Made by a program: the position numbers and the translations under genes. Shown piece by piece: positions 59,851 to 64,000 of a stretch of 64,000 bases of DNA; the stretch's first letter is position 1; every line of letters begins with the position of its first letter. The notes below the pieces were generated by a model that was not told the origin of the DNA, made no database searches, and worked only from the letters and a program-made list of their open reading frames with translations. Origin of the DNA: Polytrichum commune. Its lineage: Eukaryota; Streptophyta; Polytrichopsida; Polytrichales; Polytrichaceae. The stretch covers positions 59,984,533 through 60,048,532 of the forward strand of contig OX485804.1 in assembly GCA_950295325.1 (NCBI GenBank). The letters are read 5' to 3'.

Positions 59851-59917
59851 GTCAATATGTAACCGGTTGGACTTGGAAACACTAGAATCTCAACCGGTTA
59901 TGCCCAAAAATCTCTCA
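59851..59917 (-). mobile_element. Truncated hAT-type MITE fragment, family A
   Basis: About 67 bp match the 5' part of the family on the minus strand: GTAACCGGTTGGACTTGGAA, CTAGAATCTCAACCGGTTAT and GCCCAAAAATCTCT. The outermost bases and the rest of the element are missing. Confidence 0.75.
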
Positions 59918-60673
59918 CAATACTACTTAGCTCATATATACATGCTTGAGGCGCACACACGCCGGTAAATGATAGATAGTTATAATTACTCACCTCCCCA
60001 TGGATCGACATTTAAGACAAAAATCAGGAAAAAAAATAGAAATTATAAGAAATTCAACAATTGAAATGATGAAAAGCGTGTGGTAAAATTGATTGGATCA
60101 TTAAGATGAAGAAGCGAGGGTGGTAATTTATGAAATTGCATCATGACTTTGAGTCAATTGTTTGAGGCCATGCATGCGTAAGCTAAGTTCGATTCGGTAC
60201 TTACTTTTACTCTGCCGAGATCGATCTCACACAATTAAGTGCGGAATTTTTTTTAAAAGTTAGTTGGACCTTGCATCGAGTCCTCAAAACTTCTGCAATT
60301 GAAATTTAATTATGCTTTATTTATAATTACTACTTCTTACTGCATTGCTTGCATGCGAGGGTCGTCATGGTCCCATTGAATTTGAGCGGCCTCTTCGGCT
60401 TCCACCACCGACGCCACCTCAAATTTTGGGCCCAGCTTTTTCGTGCTTTGGGTCTCGAAGCATATGACATTATTGAGACTGCCTTCCCAACCTAACTTAC
60501 TGCCATTTCACATGGCCCTTTTGGGCAAATTTGGCCATTTCATAATTTAGCCCTTAAAGGACACGGGGTCTCACTATATATGAGCTTTACGGCCAAAGAC
60601 ACAAACTAATAAGTTTTACGGGCCTCATTGTGTTCATGAAACATGTTTTATATATATATGGGCTAGGAACCTT

Positions 60674-61187
60674 TAGGGCCACCTCTTCACACACAAGACT
60701 GAGAGCCCGTGGCCATTCCACGTCAAGCACTTTAATTGGTGGAAAAGGTGGAGCCGGTCCAAGTTCGCTACTTCACACTATGCTTGAGGGACCAATGGAG
60801 TATGTGAATGCAAGATGGATGTTAAGTCTACATGGATTCCTACGTGGCATGGAATGGACCATGTTTCATGGTCACTTGGACTATTTTTCAAAAACCATCT
60901 CTTGGAGGTAGGCCTAACACAGACCAAATGACCATGGCGCTCATAATGCTCACAACCATTGATTTTTTTAATTTTTTAATCATGTGTGAGGGCCCCGCAT
61001 TAATAGAAATTCATTGAAATAGCATTTGGTTGAGGGCCCGGTCACATATGCCTGCCCACTGCACTTGAGGACCCGTGACCACACTACATGATTTTGGAGG
61101 TGTGTTGGGACATCCTTTGGACACTTTCTTTTGGGCTCTCACAATTTCATAGTCACAGGTCTTGGCTCGTGTGTGAAGTAGCCCTTA
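60674..61187. mobile_element. Candidate foldback element with CACACAC-containing ends
   Basis: AGGGCCACCTCTTCACACAC at the left corresponds to GTGTGTGAAGTAGCCCT at the right (about 18 of 22 positions in inverted orientation). The interior repeats GAGGGCCCG/GAGAGCCCG words. An ORF of 93 codons inside shows no known domain. Confidence 0.45.
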
Positions 61188-63788
61188 TATTCATGTCAAG
61201 GAGAAGATAAAAATAACTTACTCGTACTTAACATTGATGATCAGATTACAACATACATAGTTACATCCGAGGTCATTCAAGCCATGTATTTGGATTTAAA
61301 GCTTCAATTACATCAAGGTGCTCAACCAAGTCGAAAAGGACATTCGACGGATGAGATGAATGCAAAAATGAATAGAGAGTTTGTGGTACTAAATATAGAT
61401 AACTATGAAGATTTTCTAGAGCTACAAGAAGACCTCAACCACTATTGTGCCCAAACTAAAAATCTTAAGTAATAAATCATCTTTTGAAAATCATCTTTCT
61501 ATCAAACTTATGATTGTCATGGAGTATAAAATCAAAACTACCCTCAAACGGTGGTTGTAGCTACAAGGTGAAGAAGCTCTAGAGTCACACCATGTCCAAC
61601 ACTAGCACTTTCGTGCCTTCCTTTAGCACTTGGCGTAGATGTCAACTCCGTTAAAAGTAGCTTCCAACCACATAATTTCACTATTTGTATACAAGTGTTT
61701 GTGGCCTTGTCAAGTAGGTTTGGCGTTTTTTTTGTCATCTAGTATATCAAGGTTCAACCCAAACAAATAAAGAGGCTCTCTTCAACACTCGTTAGCCTTC
61801 CTAGATATCTCTAAAATTTACTGCGACCTTTCAAAAAATATATCCTCCAAAGTCACAGATGCACCCAGCTTTAGAGCATAAACGACTTTCATGACGAAAT
61901 GGGACCAAATTTTTTGTTGTCGTCTAGTGCAGTATCTCACTTATGCAAAAACGGTCCAGTTCTTATGCGAGAATAAAAAGAAAAGACAAAAAACCAGAAT
62001 CATCAGTGTGTTTCTAATGATGTGTAATGTCCGTTCACCCTCTCGCAGAGCTGCACGGCTATTGGAGGGCACGTCTTACTCATATACCATCCAGCATGAC
62101 CATTCATGATCAAGTTATACATTGCAAACTCATCAACACCAAGAGTTGGTGGAGTGATCAATTCTCATCAATCATATGCCATGCACATCTCCTTCGCCAT
62201 GCAAGTTTGACCCATCATCATGTTCTCAAGACACCTAGATCCCACCCATTTAGACCTTGTTGGAGAGTGAGTGAGAAAGCGAGCGATCTTTGTGAAGTCG
62301 ATGTAGGTACAACCAAGCGATTGACAAACTTATGAATGGCTTTGGGCGGCCTTCTTGCGTCGCGAATCCCTTGACCTAAGATTCAATGGCACCCTTGAAG
62401 ACAAGAAAATGGGCGGAATTTGCAAAGAAAGGCCATCGAGCATGTGACGTAACCGTTTCATGATTACATGCATGCGAAGAAAAATAATAAAAGGGAGGTG
62501 CTTAACCCATGGCACCGTGTGTTTGTTTGCCTCCTAGTGGATTCCTTCTTTTCTTCCCTTGCAGCCTTTATAAAATGCTTTTTTGCCACTTGGCATCGAA
62601 GGGGGCCGTGCATGGGATGATTTGCAAAATGATTGACGGGCACTTGGCTTTAGACTCCCAAACCCTTTCGCTCAACACTACAACAACAACATACGACTTA
62701 CACTTTAAACTCTTTATATTGAGTGTTGAGTCGGAGTCTTTGGCCCGAAGGATACGTTAGCATTGAAAGCCGGCAAGTTAGACTCCTCCAAATGTGCAAT
62801 GCATGTCCAACCACGGCCCGATTTGGAGTGATTTGGCAACACTTAGCTCAATGATTTCACTAGGTAGTCCCATTCGATTTGACATTTGGAAGGCTACTCT
62901 TCTATCATCCATCCTATGTGGAGAGCACTCTTCGATAAAACTAGGATCTAAGAAAATACAAACAAAGGACTTGTCCAAAAATAATAATGCATATGAGGGT
63001 TCGTTTTTGCGTTGTCTAGACATGCACATCACGAAGAAGAAAAAAATTATTTAGGGGAAGAGATCCGAAGAACCTAACAAAAACCCTATTCATACATACT
63101 TTGAGAGACAATGCGGTCAAATCATCAGTCTTTATTTTATTCTTCATGTACCTAGCCATTTGAGTGCATTGAGCTTTCAAAATTCCAATCTTATGATGTT
63201 CATATATTGCTTGGTCTTTGTTGAAATAAGGAAACGAAGAGTCCATGTTGTGATTTGTTTCAAGATCTTTCCGACAATCTATCAATTATCACCTAATAAA
63301 ATTTGAACCGCAATGACCTTCAAAATTCTAATTATACATTGCCTTGGTTTTCATGTAATAAGAAATTCAACAAGTGGCATATTGCACACGGACAACCCAT
63401 TATATTACCACCCTAATTTCATCTCAAATACTCACCACCTTGGGACTGGATGTGATTATCTTGTAAGAGAATAGGTATGCACAACAAATAAAGTTCTAGA
63501 GTTGAGAATGCTAGTGTTAAGAAAATCTCGGGGTCTTCCCGATTATTAGTAGAATAACTTTGGAGAAATAACCATGGACACCCTGGGCTAAATAACATAT
63601 GTGTTCGGCTGGGCCCCGCCTCTACCACGCCTCTTTCCCTGCCCGGTCTTTCTGCCTGCATTTGCGTGAGACCTCTTCCTCGTTGGGAAGACAATACCTG
63701 GTCAATATTACAAATATTCAAGTTGACATCACTTTCGTTATTTCCAAATTAATTGATGGAGTTTCTTCACGTGCCAAAGGTGTTCCTT
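61188..63788. other. Gene-free DNA
   Basis: Only short ORFs without domains occur (for example 61284-61472, 62027-62335). No repeat partner was found within the window. Confidence 0.4.
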
Positions 63789-64000
63789 GAGCGTGGTTAG
63801 ATCGCTTAAGTGCTCAGGGGGGGCACTGGCGAAAAACGTAGGAACTACGTGCGATAAAATATAGGGTCTTGTATAAAAATTTGGCGTAAAATTTGTAAAA
63901 TTATTAGATGTAGTATAGGGTGCTCTGGGATTGTGAAACATGATTATATGTAATATAGCATTTGACATAACATGATTAAATTACCTAAGTGGTACATATA
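63789..64000 (+). mobile_element. Family J element, left end, running off the window
   Basis: GAGCGTGGTTAGATCGCTTA, AGTGCTC and ACGTGCGATAAAATATAGGG match in order the left end of the 46.1-kb element (GCACGGGTAGATCACTTAGT, GACGTGCGGCATAATATAG). The right part lies outside the window. Confidence 0.5.

Larger units (their letters stand above)
58548..60670. other. Gene-free DNA
   Basis: It contains a G11 tract (59100-59110), the family E and A fragments, and a short block around 58560-58810 that resembles the interior of the family J element. Nothing else is supported. Confidence 0.4.

Overview
This is nuclear DNA from a land plant. The evidence is one 21-exon gene (27482-42240, plus strand) whose spliced product is closely similar along its length to the large glycine-rich membrane proteins of the Arabidopsis AT5G11700 / AT4G32920 / AT5G47020 family. 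The rest is AT-rich, ORF-poor DNA full of small non-autonomous transposons, microsatellites and long C/G homopolymers. The protein is clearly more diverged from Arabidopsis than I would expect for a close relative, but I cannot name the lineage. No rRNA, tRNA, CRISPR array, bacterial operon or organelle insert was recognised.

Layout. 1-22.7 kb: gene-free. It holds dispersed repeat families (500-735/13768-14040; 5505-5830; 6940-7340; an element near 4.1, 15.2 and 22.0 kb; a SINE-like repeat at 14.4, 21.1 and 21.6 kb), a 153-bp tandem duplication at 4.7 kb, and many SSRs and poly-C/poly-G tracts. 22.75-27.48 kb: probable promoter/leader zone of the gene, with a decayed minisatellite, a GC-rich stretch that may be a leader exon, a foldback element and three degenerate copies of a 410-430 bp tandem repeat. 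27.48-42.24 kb: the gene. All 20 introns are GT-AG, and the exons sum to 4,401 nt (1,466 residues plus stop) with every phase matching. Larger introns carry MITE-like elements: one family four times (introns 10, 13, 16, 19), a second twice in inverted orientation (introns 11 and 15), and a third twice (introns 11 and 17). Intron 1 contains a decayed protein-kinase fragment. 42.24-64 kb: gene-free again, but with the clearest transposons in the window: a 47-bp-stem hairpin (47.5 kb), hAT-type MITEs with 8-bp target-site duplications (48.2, 48.5, 50.3 kb; two of them nested in an older copy), a pogo/Tigger-like deletion derivative (52.8-53.4 kb) and a foldback element whose core is a tandem expansion of hAT-MITE sequence (57.6-58.2 kb).

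The gene product is predicted to have a signal peptide, a long glycine-rich extracytoplasmic part, a short cysteine-rich juxtamembrane module, one central membrane span, a conserved cytosolic region and a C-terminal cluster of hydrophobic segments. Its biochemical role is not established by anything seen here. The most interesting content is structural: nested hAT MITEs with readable insertion order, a MITE segment turned into a minisatellite, and inverted intronic MITEs that bracket internal exons and could pair in the pre-mRNA.
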